In this document: piece after piece, positions 26,612-36,036 of the stretch
How positions within the stretch are numbered: the first letter of the stretch is position 1
How the letters are laid out: each line of letters begins with the position of its first letter
Assembly (NCBI RefSeq): GCF_036067295.1
Contig: NZ_CP107954.1
Location: forward strand, 6,944,001 to 7,008,000
Origin: Kribbella sp. NBC_00382
GTDB taxonomy: Bacteria > Actinomycetota > Actinomycetes > Propionibacteriales > Kribbellaceae
DNA length: 64,000 nt
Reading direction: 5' to 3'
Translations under genes and position numbers: made by a program
Notes under the pieces: generated by a model
Database searches by the model: none
What the model saw: only the letters and a program-made list of their open reading frames with translations
What the model was told of the DNA's origin: nothing

Positions 26612-27693
26612 AGCTTCGGCTTGATGTCGGTTTCCCAGGCCTGCGTGCGCAGTTCCGGGGTGAGGTGGCAGGCCACCTGGTGCCCGTCGCCGATGTCGAG
26701 CAGCTCCGGCCGCTCGGTCTCGCTCGCGCCACCGTTCAGGTGCGCGTAGTTGCAGCGCGGGTTGAAGGCGCAGCCGGACGGCACGTTGATCAGGCTGGGC
26801 GGGGTGCCCTTGATCGGGATCAGCCGCTCAGTACGTTCCCGGTCGATCCGCGGCATCGAGCCGAGCAGACCCCAGGTGTAGGGGTGCTGCGGCCGGTCGA
26901 AGATGTCCTCGGCGGTGCCGTACTCGATCGCGCGGCCGGCGTACATCACCTGGATGTCGTCGGCCAGCTCGGCCACCACGCCGAGGTCGTGGGTGATGAT
27001 GATGACGGCGGAGTTGAACTCCCGCTGCAGGTCCCGGATCAGGTCCAGGATCTGCGCCTGCACGGTCACGTCGAGCGCCGTGGTCGGCTCGTCGGCGATC
27101 AGCAGGTCGGGGTCGCAGGACAGCGCCATCGCGATCATCGCGCGCTGCCGCATACCGCCGGAGAACTGATGCGGGTACGCGTCCACGCGCTTGTCGGGCT
27201 GCGGGATGCCGACCCGATCGAGCATGTCGATCGCGTGCTTGCGGGCGACCTGCTTGGTCACCTTGTTGTGCACCCGGTAGGCCTCGATGATCTGCTTGCC
27301 GACCGTGTAGAACGGGTGCATCGCCGACAGCGGGTCCTGGAAGATCATCGCCATCCGCTTGCCGCGGAGCAGCCGGACCTCTTCCGGGGTGGAGGCGATC
27401 AGGTCCTGGCCGTCGAGGAAGACCTCGCCGGTGATTTTCGCGGTACCGCGCTTGTGCAGGCCCATGATCGACAGGCTGGTGACGCTCTTGCCCGAGCCGG
27501 ACTCGCCCACGATGCCGAGCGTCTTGCCGCGCTCGAGCTTGAACGAGATCCCGTCGACGGACTTGACCATGCCGTCGTCGGTCGGGAAGTGCACCTTCAG
27601 GTCGCGCACGTCGAGGAAAGCCTCGCCCCGCGGGGCCCGCTTGGCCGGGGTGTCCTGGGTGTTGCCTGGGGTGTCCTGGATTTCTTCGGTCAC
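26608..27693 (-). CDS. Oligopeptide ABC transporter, ATP-binding protein (DppD/OppD)
   Basis: Protein of 361 residues starting at a GTG (cac at 27691-27693 on the plus strand) that overlaps the stop of the permease. Walker [15 protein letters not shown], signature [15 protein letters not shown], Walker [17 protein letters not shown], and the C-terminal Fe-S domain [14 protein letters not shown]. It forms the ATPase heterodimer with the downstream protein on the inner face of the membrane and drives peptide import. A Gln/Thr/Pro-rich stretch of about 25 residues precedes the domain. Confidence 0.93.
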   Translation of the reverse strand: MTEEIQDTPGNTQDTPAKRAPRGEAFLDVRDLKVHFPTDDGMVKSVDGISFKLERGKTLGIVGESGSGKSVTSLSIMGLHKRGTAKITGEVFLDGQDLIASTPEEVRLLRGKRMAMIFQDPLSAMHPFYTVGKQIIEAYRVHNKVTKQVARKHAIDMLDRVGIPQPDKRVDAYPHQFSGGMRQRAMIAMALSCDPDLLIADEPTTALDVTVQAQILDLIRDLQREFNSAVIIITHDLGVVAELADDIQVMYAGRAIEYGTAEDIFDRPQHPYTWGLLGSMPRIDRERTERLIPIKGTPPSLINVPSGCAFNPRCNYAHLNGGASETERPELLDIGDGHQVACHLTPELRTQAWETDIKPKL

Positions 27694-28703
27694 GAGATGC
27701 GCACCCTCGGGTCGACGACGGCGTACAGGAGATCGACGATCAGGTTCGCCAGCACGATGAAGACCGCGGCCACCAGGGTCACCCCGAGGACCTTCGGCAG
27801 GTCGTTGGCGCGCAGCGCGATCACGGCGTACTGGCCGATCCCGGGCAGCGAGAAGGTGGTCTCGGTCAGGATCGCGCCGCCCATCAGCAGACCCAGGTCG
27901 AGACCGAAGATGGTCAGGATCGGGGTCAGGGCGGAGCGCAGGCCGTGCTTGATGACGACGTCCCGCTCGGTCAGGCCCTTCGCCCGCGCGGTCCGGACGA
28001 AGTCCTCGTTCATGGTTTCGAGCATGCCGGCCCGGGTCAGCCGGGCGTAGGCCGCGGCGTACAGGAAGGCCAGCGTGACCCAGGGCAGGATCAGGTCGTA
28101 CGCCCACCAGACCGGGTTTGTTTCATCCAGTGGGTTGGTACCGCCCTGAACCGTCCAGCCGAGCCCGTAACTGAAGATCGACAGCGACAGCAGGCCGGTG
28201 AAGAAGATCGGCAGCGAGACGCCGGCCAGCGCGACCGACATCAGCGACCGGTCGAGCACCGAGCCTCGTCTCAGGGCCGACACGATGCCAGTGCCGACAC
28301 CGGTGATGAGCCAGATGAACGCCGCACCACCCGCCAGCGAGGCAGTTACTGGTATTCGCGCCACCAGGTCCGGCCAGACCGGGGTCTGGGTCAGGAACGA
28401 GTAGCCGAAGCACGGCGCCGGGCAGTGCTCCACGGCAGGACCGTAGTTGTAGTCCTGCCCGGCGACGAGGCCCTTCACGAAGCGGCCGTACTGCACGTAC
28501 AAGGGGTCGGTGAAGCCGAGCCGCACCGCCGTCTGGTGGATCTGCTCGGCCCCCGCGCTCTTACCGACATAGCGCGAGGCCAGGTCGTCGGCGGACGCGC
28601 CACCGAGCTTGGGGACCAGGAAGAAGATCGAGAACGTGACGGCCGTGACGATGAAGAGCAGGACTACTGCTCCGATCAACCGGCGGACCAGATATGCGAA
28701 CAC
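27690..28703 (-). CDS. Oligopeptide ABC transporter permease (DppB/OppB)
   Basis: Protein of 337 residues with six membrane helices. It opens with the family's FAYLVRRLIGAVVLLFIVTAVTF helix and has the ARLTRAGMLETMNEDFVRTARAKGL coupling region (EAA motif) that contacts the ATPases. A long extracytoplasmic loop between helices 1 and 2 is normal for the actinobacterial form and here contains two close cysteines (HCPAPC). It pairs with the DppC-type permease at 30643. The 100-nt gap upstream carries a hairpin. Confidence 0.92.
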   Translation of the reverse strand: MFAYLVRRLIGAVVLLFIVTAVTFSIFFLVPKLGGASADDLASRYVGKSAGAEQIHQTAVRLGFTDPLYVQYGRFVKGLVAGQDYNYGPAVEHCPAPCFGYSFLTQTPVWPDLVARIPVTASLAGGAAFIWLITGVGTGIVSALRRGSVLDRSLMSVALAGVSLPIFFTGLLSLSIFSYGLGWTVQGGTNPLDETNPVWWAYDLILPWVTLAFLYAAAYARLTRAGMLETMNEDFVRTARAKGLTERDVVIKHGLRSALTPILTIFGLDLGLLMGGAILTETTFSLPGIGQYAVIALRANDLPKVLGVTLVAAVFIVLANLIVDLLYAVVDPRVRIS

Positions 28704-28716
28704 CGTGCTCGGCGTG

Positions 28717-28748
28717 GTGGCCGATGATCATCGCTGATCACCGGCCAC
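28717..28748 (-). terminator. Intercistronic hairpin behind the binding-protein gene
   Basis: GTGGCCGATGATC (28717-28729) and GATCACCGGCCAC (28736-28748) pair at 12 of 13 positions around 6 nt. Placed between the binding protein and the permease, it may cause partial termination or protect the upstream mRNA, giving excess binding protein. That is a common layout in peptide transport operons. Confidence 0.55.
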
Positions 28749-28803
28749 CTAAGCCTTCACCTACCTCTACTGGCGAATGATGGTTGTTCAGGGCAACCGA
28801 CGA

Positions 28804-30585
28804 CTACTTCTGGGCAAGCCCGATGCCGGCGTAGTCGTACATGTTCTGACCGTCGTTGGAGAACACGTTGGCCAGGGTGTCGGGACGGTAGAGCAGGCCC
28901 TTGGCCCAGGTGCCCGGCAGGACGTTGGCCTCTGACATGACCTTCTTGTCGACATCGACCCAGATCGCGTTACGGGCGGCCTCGTCGGTGGTCGTCAGCG
29001 CCTTGTCGATCATCGCGTCGACCTCGGGGATCCGGACGCCCAGGTTGCTGTTACCACCGGTGGCGCGGATGGTCCGGCTGTCGACGATCTGGCTCAGGAA
29101 GCCGAAGCCGTCGCCCCAGTCAGCACCCCAGCTGTAGATGATCATGCCGAGCTTGTTGGCCTTCGCGAAGTCCGGCTTGCCGGCGTACAGCTTCAGGTAG
29201 TCACCGGTCGGGTAGGGCTTGGTGGTCAGGATGATGCCGGCCTTCTTCAGCGACTGCTGCAGGGTCTCGGCGACCGCCTTCTCCTTGGCCCGGTCGGCCC
29301 GGTAGGAGATGTTCATCGGGAAGCCGTTCGGCTGACCGCACTGCTTCAGCTCGTCCTTGGCCTTGTCGACGTTGCCGTTCTTGTCGGTCTCGAAGCCGTA
29401 GTCGTCGAACTTCTGCGCACCGGTGACCAGCGGCGGCATCATGTTGGTGGCGATGTCGCCACCGATCGGGCCGCCGTAGGCGCGCTGGTAGCCCTCGTGG
29501 TCGGCCGCGTACAGGATCGCCTTGCGGCAGTGCACGTTGTCCAGCGGCGGGACCTGGGTGTTCAGCACGGTGAAGTTGAGTCGCGACGCCGCCACGTTGT
29601 CGGTGTGCGCCTTCAGCTTCGGGTCGGCCAGCACCTTCGCCTGGGTCTCCGGCTGGACGCCGGTACCGGCGATGTCGACGTCGAGGTCACCGGCGATCAG
29701 CCGGTTGTCGATGTCGGTGCCGTTGACGTTGAAGGCGACGGTGATCTTGTCCGGCAGCGCCTTGCGGCCCGAGTCGGGGTCGGTGGCCGCGTCGTAGGAC
29801 GTGTTGCGGACCAGCGAGAAGCCCTTGTTCGAGTCGTACGTCTCGAACTTGTACGGGCCGGTCGCGATCGGGTGCTCCTTGTACTTCGCACCCGTGTCCT
29901 TCGCCTGCGGCACCGGCGCCGTCGACGGCAGCTGCGCGAAGTAGTCGAAGCTGGCGAACGGCTTGTTCAGGTGGAAGACGATGGTGTTGGCGTCCGGCGT
30001 CTCGATCGCCTTGGCGACCCCGGCCAGCGTCTTGTCCTTGTAGACGCTGTAGTCCTTCGGCACGTCCAGCAGGAAGTCGTTGAAGTACGTCGGGCCGTTC
30101 GGCAGCGTCGCCTTGTCGAGCGACCGCGCGACGCCGTACTTGACGTCCTTCGAGGTGACCTCGGTGCCGTCCTCGAACTTGACGCCCTTGCGGATCTTGT
30201 AGGTCCAGGTCTTGGCGCCGTCGCTCGGCACACCCGGGGCCTCGGCCAGGTCCGGAACCGGCTTGGCGCCCTCGGCGCCCGGAGCCGACTTGAACATCAT
30301 CAGCGGCCGGACGTAGTTGCGCGCCAGGTTCCAGGACAGACCGTAGTAGGTGTCACCCGGGTCGGTGGAGTCCCAGTTCTCGGTGATGGCCATCCGCAGG
30401 GTGCCACCCTTTTTGTCGGACGGGTTAAAGATCTTGCCGACCGCCGCGTTGGCCTCCGGCGTGGCCGCGCCCCCATTGCTGCTCGACCCGCCAGGGGTCG
30501 CCTTGGGGCCCCCACATGCCGCCACCAGGCTCAAGGCGACGGCCGCACTGACGACGGTCGCCGTCTTCATGCGATTCCATCTCAT
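28804..30585 (-). CDS. Oligopeptide ABC transporter substrate-binding lipoprotein (DppA/OppA)
   Basis: About 593 residues. Signal peptide with lipobox (MKTATVVSAAVALSLVAACGG), then a Gly/Ser linker and the family-5 binding fold: RPLMMFKSAPG, TYKIRKGVKFEDGTEVTSKDV, IATGPYKFETYD and NHEGYQRAYG-type segments. It captures peptides outside the cell for the permease pair. Three in-frame starts are possible: GTG at 30597, ATG at 30585 and ATG at 30570. GGGG lies 11 nt before the middle one and GATGGA lies before the last. Unusually, the gene sits between the two permease genes rather than at the head of the operon. Confidence 0.92.
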   Translation of the reverse strand: MRWNRMKTATVVSAAVALSLVAACGGPKATPGGSSSNGGAATPEANAAVGKIFNPSDKKGGTLRMAITENWDSTDPGDTYYGLSWNLARNYVRPLMMFKSAPGAEGAKPVPDLAEAPGVPSDGAKTWTYKIRKGVKFEDGTEVTSKDVKYGVARSLDKATLPNGPTYFNDFLLDVPKDYSVYKDKTLAGVAKAIETPDANTIVFHLNKPFASFDYFAQLPSTAPVPQAKDTGAKYKEHPIATGPYKFETYDSNKGFSLVRNTSYDAATDPDSGRKALPDKITVAFNVNGTDIDNRLIAGDLDVDIAGTGVQPETQAKVLADPKLKAHTDNVAASRLNFTVLNTQVPPLDNVHCRKAILYAADHEGYQRAYGGPIGGDIATNMMPPLVTGAQKFDDYGFETDKNGNVDKAKDELKQCGQPNGFPMNISYRADRAKEKAVAETLQQSLKKAGIILTTKPYPTGDYLKLYAGKPDFAKANKLGMIIYSWGADWGDGFGFLSQIVDSRTIRATGGNSNLGVRIPEVDAMIDKALTTTDEAARNAIWVDVDKKVMSEANVLPGTWAKGLLYRPDTLANVFSNDGQNMYDYAGIGLAQK

Positions 30586-30642
30586 CTTTTCTTGCACCCC
30601 TTTTTTCGTGAGAGCCCAGGCTCCCTGGTTGGAGAGAAGTAC

Positions 30643-31635
30643 TTATCGCGAGCGCGGGTCCAGCGCGTCACGCAAGCCGTCGCCGAACAGGTTGAAGGCG
30701 AGCACCGTGATGAAGATCGACAGACCGGGCGGCACCATGTACATCGGGTCGACCTGGTACCAGTTCGCCGCGATCGACAGCATGTCGCCCCAGCTGGCCG
30801 TCGGCGGGCGGACACCCACGCCGAGGTACGACAGGCCGGCCTCGAAGAGCACGTTGGTCGGGATCAGCAGCGTCGCGTAGACCAGGATCGGCGCGATCAG
30901 GTTCGGCAGCAGTTCGGTGAACAGGATGTACGGCCGGCGGGCGCCCAGGCTGCGGGCCGCGTCGACGAACTCACGTTCGCGCAGCGACAGCGTCTGACCG
31001 CGGATGATCCGGCCGATGTAGGGCCAGCTGAAGAAACCGATGATGAAGACGATCAGCGCGACCCGGAGGGCGTCGCCCTGCAGGCCGAGGATCGAGTCCG
31101 GGACGGCGCCGACCAGCGCCAGTGCGAACAGCACCAGCGGGAAGGCCAGGAAGATGTCCATCAGCCGGCTGATCAGGGTGTCGATCCAGCCACCGAAGTA
31201 GCCGGCGATGATGCCCAGCGCGACGCCGATCACCACCGACAGCAAGGTGGCCAGGAACGCGATCAGCAGCGAGATCCGGGCGCCGTAGACGATCCGGGCG
31301 AAGATGTCGCGGCCGTTCACCGGCTCGACCCCGAACGGGTGCGCGCCGCTGACGCCGCCGAGCTTGCCGATCGGGGTCTGCAGCGACGGGTCCACCAGGT
31401 CCTGGTGGAAGTCGTTCGGGGTGACGCCGACGAGCTTGCAGATCAGCGGCGCGAAGATCGCCACCAGGATCAGGAACACCACGAAGACGCCACCGGCGAT
31501 GGCGATCTTGTCCCGCTTCAGCCGGATCCACGAGATCTGCCACAGCGACCGGCCCTCGATCTTGCGGACACCCTCGAGAACGGCTTCGGGCTGAGCCGCC
31601 GAAGATCCCGGCTCGACCTCGAGTGGTGTGCTCAC
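30643..31635 (-). CDS. Oligopeptide ABC transporter permease (DppC/OppC)
   Basis: Protein of 330 residues, GTG start. An N-terminal cytoplasmic extension of ~40 residues with the family motif SLWQISWIRLKRDKIAIAGG leads into six membrane helices. The segment HPFGVEPVNGRDIFARIVYGARISL is the conserved first loop (HPFGTDxxGRD in most homologues, here FGVEPVNGRD). The ATPase contact region reads LREREFVDAARSLGARRP. First gene of the five-gene operon, in the order permease C, binding protein, permease B, two ATPases. Confidence 0.92.
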   Translation of the reverse strand: MSTPLEVEPGSSAAQPEAVLEGVRKIEGRSLWQISWIRLKRDKIAIAGGVFVVFLILVAIFAPLICKLVGVTPNDFHQDLVDPSLQTPIGKLGGVSGAHPFGVEPVNGRDIFARIVYGARISLLIAFLATLLSVVIGVALGIIAGYFGGWIDTLISRLMDIFLAFPLVLFALALVGAVPDSILGLQGDALRVALIVFIIGFFSWPYIGRIIRGQTLSLREREFVDAARSLGARRPYILFTELLPNLIAPILVYATLLIPTNVLFEAGLSYLGVGVRPPTASWGDMLSIAANWYQVDPMYMVPPGLSIFITVLAFNLFGDGLRDALDPRSR

Positions 31636-31871
31636 GCGATGGGTACCCCTGCCTCATGTCGTCGGACCGGCCAGCAAAGAGAAACGCCGGTATGGCTGCC
31701 GCCTTAACCTGCCGCGATTACTGCCCGGAGTCAAACGCCGAAAGTGCTGCGTTGCCCGATCGTGATGAGCAGGAAATCGTCCCGTATCGTGGGACAACTC
31801 GCAGTACAGCATGCACCCACAGAGGGTCGCTGGCGACGCGCTGTCACTGGCACCGACGGGCCAGTACGGAA

Positions 31872-33443
31872 CTACTTCCGCAACGGCGAGAAGTACACGA
31901 AAGACAGCGGATCCAGGGTCCTGCCGACGTTCTCGATCGCAGGCCCCGCGACCACCGTCAGCCGGCCCTGCCAGACCGGGATGACGGGCGCTTCCTGAGC
32001 CAGCAGGTTCTGCAGATCGGTCAGTAACGCTTCGCGTTCGATCTGGTTCTGCTCGGCGATCTGCTGGTCCATCAGCTTGTTCGCGGCGGAGTTGCGATAG
32101 CCGTTCTGAAACAGACCACCGTCGCGGACGAACGGCTGCAGGTAGTCACCGCTGTCCAGGTAGTCCGGGATCAGCCCGGCCTGGTAGAGGTCGTACGCGC
32201 CGGACCGGGCCAATTGCTGGTACTTCGGCCAGTCGGCGCTCTTCAGCACGACCTTGAACAGCCCCGACGCCTCCAACTGCCGCTTCAACTCCAGTACTTC
32301 GGCCTTGGCACCCGCGCCGTACTGGACCGGCGTCCACCCGACCGTCAGCGTCACCGGCGCCGTGATGCCCGCCTCACGCAGGATCGCGGCGGCCGCCGTC
32401 TTGTTCGGGTCCTTGTACTGCGTCCTGAACGCGTCCACCTGCCCGGCGAACCCGGGCGGCACCACCGAGTACAGCGGGGAGACGTGATCGCCGTACGCCT
32501 TCTTCGCGATGGCCGGCCGATCGATCAGCTGAGCCACCGCCCGGCGTACTGCCGGCTTGCGCGAGACGAGCGAGGCCATATGGAAGGCGAAGAACCGGAT
32601 CTCGGCCGACCCCGCGTCGACGACCTGCAGCTTTCCATCGGCGCGCAATCTGTCCAACGTCGCCGGCCCCAACCCGTGCACCCCGTAGTCGGCCTTGCCG
32701 CTCGTCAACGCCTGCGCCAGGGCTGCCGCCGTCGTCAGCAGGCTGACCTCGACGGTGTCGTTCTGGGCCGCCCGCGGTCCGCGGTACCCCTTGAACTTGC
32801 CGAGCACCGCCTCGGAGCCCGCCTTGTACGACTTCAGCTGGTACGGGCCGCTGCCCATCGCGTTGTCACTGAGCAGCTTGCTCGCCGGATAGAACTGCTC
32901 GTCGACGATCGACGCGGCGGTGGTGGTCAGTAGATAGGGCAGCCGGGCATCGGGCTTCTTCAGCGTGAACACGGCGGTGAGCCGGTCCGGCGTACTGACC
33001 GAGGCCACCGAGCTGAACAGTGGGGCCGCTCCGCCGGGCGTCTTCAGCCGCAGCATCCGGTCGAAGCTGAACTTCACGTCCGACGACTCGAGCTCATGCC
33101 CGTTCGGGAAGGTCAGGCCGTCCTTCAGGCTGCACGTGTACGTCGTCGGCGCGTCGTACTGGCAGTCGGCGGCGTCCGGTACCGGCGACGGCTTGCCCGG
33201 CAGGATGGTGAGCAGGGTCTGGTACAGGTTGGCCTGCAAGGTGCGGGAGCCGATGTCGTACGGTCCGGCCGGGTCGAGCGAGCTGACCGAGTCGGTGGTC
33301 GCGACCTTGATGACCATTTCCTTCGGCGCCGGATCACCCTGGCCGGGGTGATCCGCGTTCGGCTTGCCGCAGGCAGCGAGCGAACCCGCCAGCACGCCGG
33401 CGGCCGCGAGCCACACGGCTCGGCGCTTCATCACAGTCACCAT
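31872..33443 (-). CDS. Second family-5 peptide-binding lipoprotein
   Basis: Protein of 523 residues from an ATG with GGGGGAG upstream. The lipoprotein signal is KRRAVWLAAAGVLAGSLAACG. The mature part has TTDSVSSLDPAGPYDIGSRTL, TYTCSLKDGLTFPNGHELESSDVKFSFDR and GSGPYQLKSYKAG, all typical of the OppA/DppA fold. It lies upstream of the transporter operon on the same strand but is separated by 236 nt, so it is probably its own unit. It may lend another specificity to the same permease, or serve another transporter. Confidence 0.9.
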   Translation of the reverse strand: MVTVMKRRAVWLAAAGVLAGSLAACGKPNADHPGQGDPAPKEMVIKVATTDSVSSLDPAGPYDIGSRTLQANLYQTLLTILPGKPSPVPDAADCQYDAPTTYTCSLKDGLTFPNGHELESSDVKFSFDRMLRLKTPGGAAPLFSSVASVSTPDRLTAVFTLKKPDARLPYLLTTTAASIVDEQFYPASKLLSDNAMGSGPYQLKSYKAGSEAVLGKFKGYRGPRAAQNDTVEVSLLTTAAALAQALTSGKADYGVHGLGPATLDRLRADGKLQVVDAGSAEIRFFAFHMASLVSRKPAVRRAVAQLIDRPAIAKKAYGDHVSPLYSVVPPGFAGQVDAFRTQYKDPNKTAAAAILREAGITAPVTLTVGWTPVQYGAGAKAEVLELKRQLEASGLFKVVLKSADWPKYQQLARSGAYDLYQAGLIPDYLDSGDYLQPFVRDGGLFQNGYRNSAANKLMDQQIAEQNQIEREALLTDLQNLLAQEAPVIPVWQGRLTVVAGPAIENVGRTLDPLSFVYFSPLRK

Positions 33444-33490
33444 CCCACTCCCCCAGAACACCCCCATAGGCACCCAAAGAAGGTAGCCCC

Positions 33491-34141
33491 TCAGCGGAGC
33501 AAGTCGCGCAGCGCATCCGGGCTGAGTGACTCAAGTGACTCCAGTACGAGTCGGCGAGGGGCCGGCGGGATCGTCACCCACTGCGGTACGGCGACCACGA
33601 ACGCTCCTGCCTCAGTACCGGCTTGAGTGCCGCCCGGGGAGTCCTCGATTACGATGCAATCGGCCGGTTCGACGCCGAGCTCGGCCATCGCGGTCAGGTA
33701 CGGCTCGGGATGCGGCTTGCCGTTGGTCACCTCGTCGCCGGCCACCACCACGTCGAACAGATCCGGCGGCAGGTGGGACAGTACGGCGTCGATCATCGTC
33801 CGGTACGACGCCGAGACCAGCGCGCACGGAATCCCGGCCGTCTTCAGCCCGGTCAGCAGCTCCAGCGCGCCGGGGCGCAGGTCGACCTCTTCCTTCAGCG
33901 TGCGGATCACCTCGCCGTAGATCCGGCCGGCGAGTTCGTCCGGCTCGATCAGCCCCTCGGGCAACCGCGCCATCCAGACCTTGAGCGCATCACCGAGGTC
34001 GCTGCCGACCAGCGTCAGCGCGTCCTCGGCGGTCCAGGTCGTTCCGAGTTCGGCGAGCACCGAGATCTGCACCCGCACCCAGACCGGCTCCGAATCCACC
34101 AACGTGCCGTCCATGTCCCAGAGCACCGCTTGGAGCGTCAT
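33491..34141 (-). CDS. HAD-family hydrolase, beta-phosphoglucomutase-like
   Basis: Protein of 216 residues with all HAD motifs: motif I DMDGTLVDSEPVW (nucleophile and acid/base Asp), motif II LVSASYR, motif III Lys in VTNGKPHPEPYL and motif IV CIVIEDSPGG. A helical cap between motifs I and II places it in the beta-phosphoglucomutase/phosphatase subfamily. It could dephosphorylate a sugar phosphate or nucleotide; the substrate cannot be read from sequence. In many actinobacteria a similar gene sits close to the PAC2 gene, as here. Confidence 0.9.
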   Translation of the reverse strand: MTLQAVLWDMDGTLVDSEPVWVRVQISVLAELGTTWTAEDALTLVGSDLGDALKVWMARLPEGLIEPDELAGRIYGEVIRTLKEEVDLRPGALELLTGLKTAGIPCALVSASYRTMIDAVLSHLPPDLFDVVVAGDEVTNGKPHPEPYLTAMAELGVEPADCIVIEDSPGGTQAGTEAGAFVVAVPQWVTIPPAPRRLVLESLESLSPDALRDLLR

Positions 34142-34147
34142 GGTCCG

Positions 34148-34153
34148 ATCCTA
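34148..34153 (-). promoter_or_regulatory. -10 box of the HAD hydrolase gene
   Basis: On the minus strand TAGGAT lies 6 nt before the ATG; leaderless arrangement. Confidence 0.45.
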
Positions 34154-34283
34154 TGTAAGGCCAGGGCGACACCTTCCGCTGGCTGCGAAACGACCGCCGC
34201 CGGGTGGGCGATGGAAGTAGGCTGGGCAGTCCGACAGTGCGCAACTTCGGGGCACAACAGACGACTAGGACAGGGGATGGCGA

Positions 34284-35129
34284 GTGGCAGATCTCGCGAA
34301 CCTTAGGGATCCGGTCGTGATCGCCGCGTTCGAAGGCTGGAACGACGCGGCCGAGGCGGCCACCGGAGCGGTCGATCACCTGATCGAGGAGTGGGACGCC
34401 GAGCTCGTCCTCGCGATCGACCCCGAGGACTACTACGACTTCCAGGTGAAACGGCCCGAGGTCGAGTTCGACGACGAGGGGGTCCGGCGGCTCACCTGGC
34501 CGACCACCCGGATCTATCTGGCGCGTCCGGACGACACCGGCCGCGACGTGATCCTGATCCGCGGCGTCGAGCCGAACATGCGCTGGCGCGGGTTCTGCCG
34601 GGAGCTGCTCGAGGTCGTCGACGAGTCGAACACGCAGCTCGTCGTCGTGCTCGGCGCCCTGCTCGCCGACTCGCCGCACACCCGGCCGATCCCGGTCACC
34701 GCATCGTCGTCTGACCCGGAGCTAACCGCGTCGTGGAGCCTCGAGCCGTCGAGCTACGAGGGCCCGACCGGTATCACCGGGGTCTTCGCCGACCTGTGCA
34801 CGACTCTCGGCGTACCGGCCGTGTCGATCTGGTCGGCGATCCCGCACTACATCGCGGGCACGCCGTGCCCGAAGGCATCGCTGGCGCTGCTCAGCAAGGT
34901 CGAGGCGTTGCTGGACCTGCCGATCCCCGAGGGCGATCTGCCCGAGCTGGCCCGGGCCTGGCAGCGTGGCGCCGACGAGCTGAGCGAGGAGGACCCGGAG
35001 GTCGCGGAGTACGTCGCGTCGCTGGAAGAGCAGCGCGACACGACCGACCTGCCCGAGGCCACCGGCGACGCGATCGCCGCGGAGTTCGAGCGCTACTTGC
35101 GGCGACGCAACACTGACCGTCCGGAGTAG
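34284..35129 (+). CDS. PAC2-family protein
   Basis: Protein of 281 residues, GTG start with AGGGGATGGCGA upstream. Typical segments are VVIAAFEGWNDAAEAATGAV at the N-terminus and SYEGPTGITGVFADLCTTLGVPAVSIWSAIPHYIA in the middle, with an acidic C-terminal helix. The family shares its fold with eukaryotic proteasome assembly chaperones. In actinobacteria it is conserved (Rv2125 in M. tuberculosis) but its function is not established. Its presence near mshC and a RecB-like nuclease matches the mycobacterial gene order. Confidence 0.9.
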   Translation: MADLANLRDPVVIAAFEGWNDAAEAATGAVDHLIEEWDAELVLAIDPEDYYDFQVKRPEVEFDDEGVRRLTWPTTRIYLARPDDTGRDVILIRGVEPNMRWRGFCRELLEVVDESNTQLVVVLGALLADSPHTRPIPVTASSSDPELTASWSLEPSSYEGPTGITGVFADLCTTLGVPAVSIWSAIPHYIAGTPCPKASLALLSKVEALLDLPIPEGDLPELARAWQRGADELSEEDPEVAEYVASLEEQRDTTDLPEATGDAIAAEFERYLRRRNTDRPE

Positions 35130-35210
35130 AAAAGGTGTACTGAGGAGTAGCCTCTTCGCTTCAAGCGTTCTATTGTCGACCGGGACGCTGGGGACGACGG
35201 GGAGCTGTGC

Positions 35211-35996
35211 ATGCGGAAGGTACGCGCCGACGAGCGCGGTGGCGGGTCGATCGGGGCACTGGCCGTGCTCCTGGTCCTCGGCGCCGTCGCGGTCGTCGGG
35301 ATCCTCGGCAACCGCAAGCACGCCGAGGCCGCGGTCGACCTGACCACGCTGACCGGCTCGTCCACGCAGATGACGATCCCCACCGCACCGCTCGACCCGG
35401 ATCCGTTCGCGCTGACGGACGGCCTCGTCGTCCACCCCCGCGGACAGACCGCCCTGTACTCCGCGCCCGACGCCGACGCCTTCGCCAAGATCGGACCGAC
35501 CCAGTTCGGCCCGACCTGGCTGCCCGTCGTCGAGGAGTCGGACGGCTGGTTGCGGGTGCTTCTGCCGTCGAAGCCGAACCGCTCGACCGGCTGGATCCGC
35601 GACGACGGACTCGATCGCGCTTCCTCGTCGTACCTGATCCGCGTGCACACCGGATCGCGGACGATCGAGCTGTTCGAGCAGGGCAAGAGCCTCGGCACCT
35701 GGCGGGCCGGCGTCGGCGCGAAGAAGACGCCGACACCGCCCGGCCGGACGTTCCTGCTCGGTTCCATCATCGACAACAAGCGCTCGGCGTCGCCGATCGT
35801 GCTGCCGTTGGGTGCGCACAGTCCCACCTTGGACACGTTCGGTGGCGGTCCTGGTACCGTCGCGATCCACGGCTGGCCTAGACCAGACGTCTTCGGCGCC
35901 GCGATCAGCGCCGGCTGCGTGCGGGTGCCAAAGGTCGCGCTGGCCAAACTCCAGCAGGTCCCGTTGGGGACCCTCGTCCTGATCGACAGCAAATGA
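35211..35996 (+). CDS. L,D-transpeptidase (YkuD domain)
   Basis: Protein of 261 residues. One N-terminal membrane anchor (GSIGALAVLLVLGAVAVVGIL) is followed by a linker, then an SH3-like stretch (WLPVVEESDGWLRVLLPSKPN). The YkuD catalytic domain covers residues ~140-261. The active site is IHGWPRPDVFGAAISAGCVR, with the catalytic His and the S-x-G-C-V-R cysteine in place. Such enzymes make 3-3 peptidoglycan cross-links or attach proteins to the wall. GGGGAG precedes the ATG. The next gene encodes a secreted protein and may share the transcript. Confidence 0.93.
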   Translation: MRKVRADERGGGSIGALAVLLVLGAVAVVGILGNRKHAEAAVDLTTLTGSSTQMTIPTAPLDPDPFALTDGLVVHPRGQTALYSAPDADAFAKIGPTQFGPTWLPVVEESDGWLRVLLPSKPNRSTGWIRDDGLDRASSSYLIRVHTGSRTIELFEQGKSLGTWRAGVGAKKTPTPPGRTFLLGSIIDNKRSASPIVLPLGAHSPTLDTFGGGPGTVAIHGWPRPDVFGAAISAGCVRVPKVALAKLQQVPLGTLVLIDSK

Positions 35997-36036
35997 CAGT
36001 TTCTTTTGGTAGAGGCTTTTCGAGAGTGGGGATCTG

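Noticed and set aside
31636-31871. Plus-strand frames between the DppC gene and the second binding protein
   Set aside because: 236-bp promoter region of the peptide operon; frames are short and of random composition.
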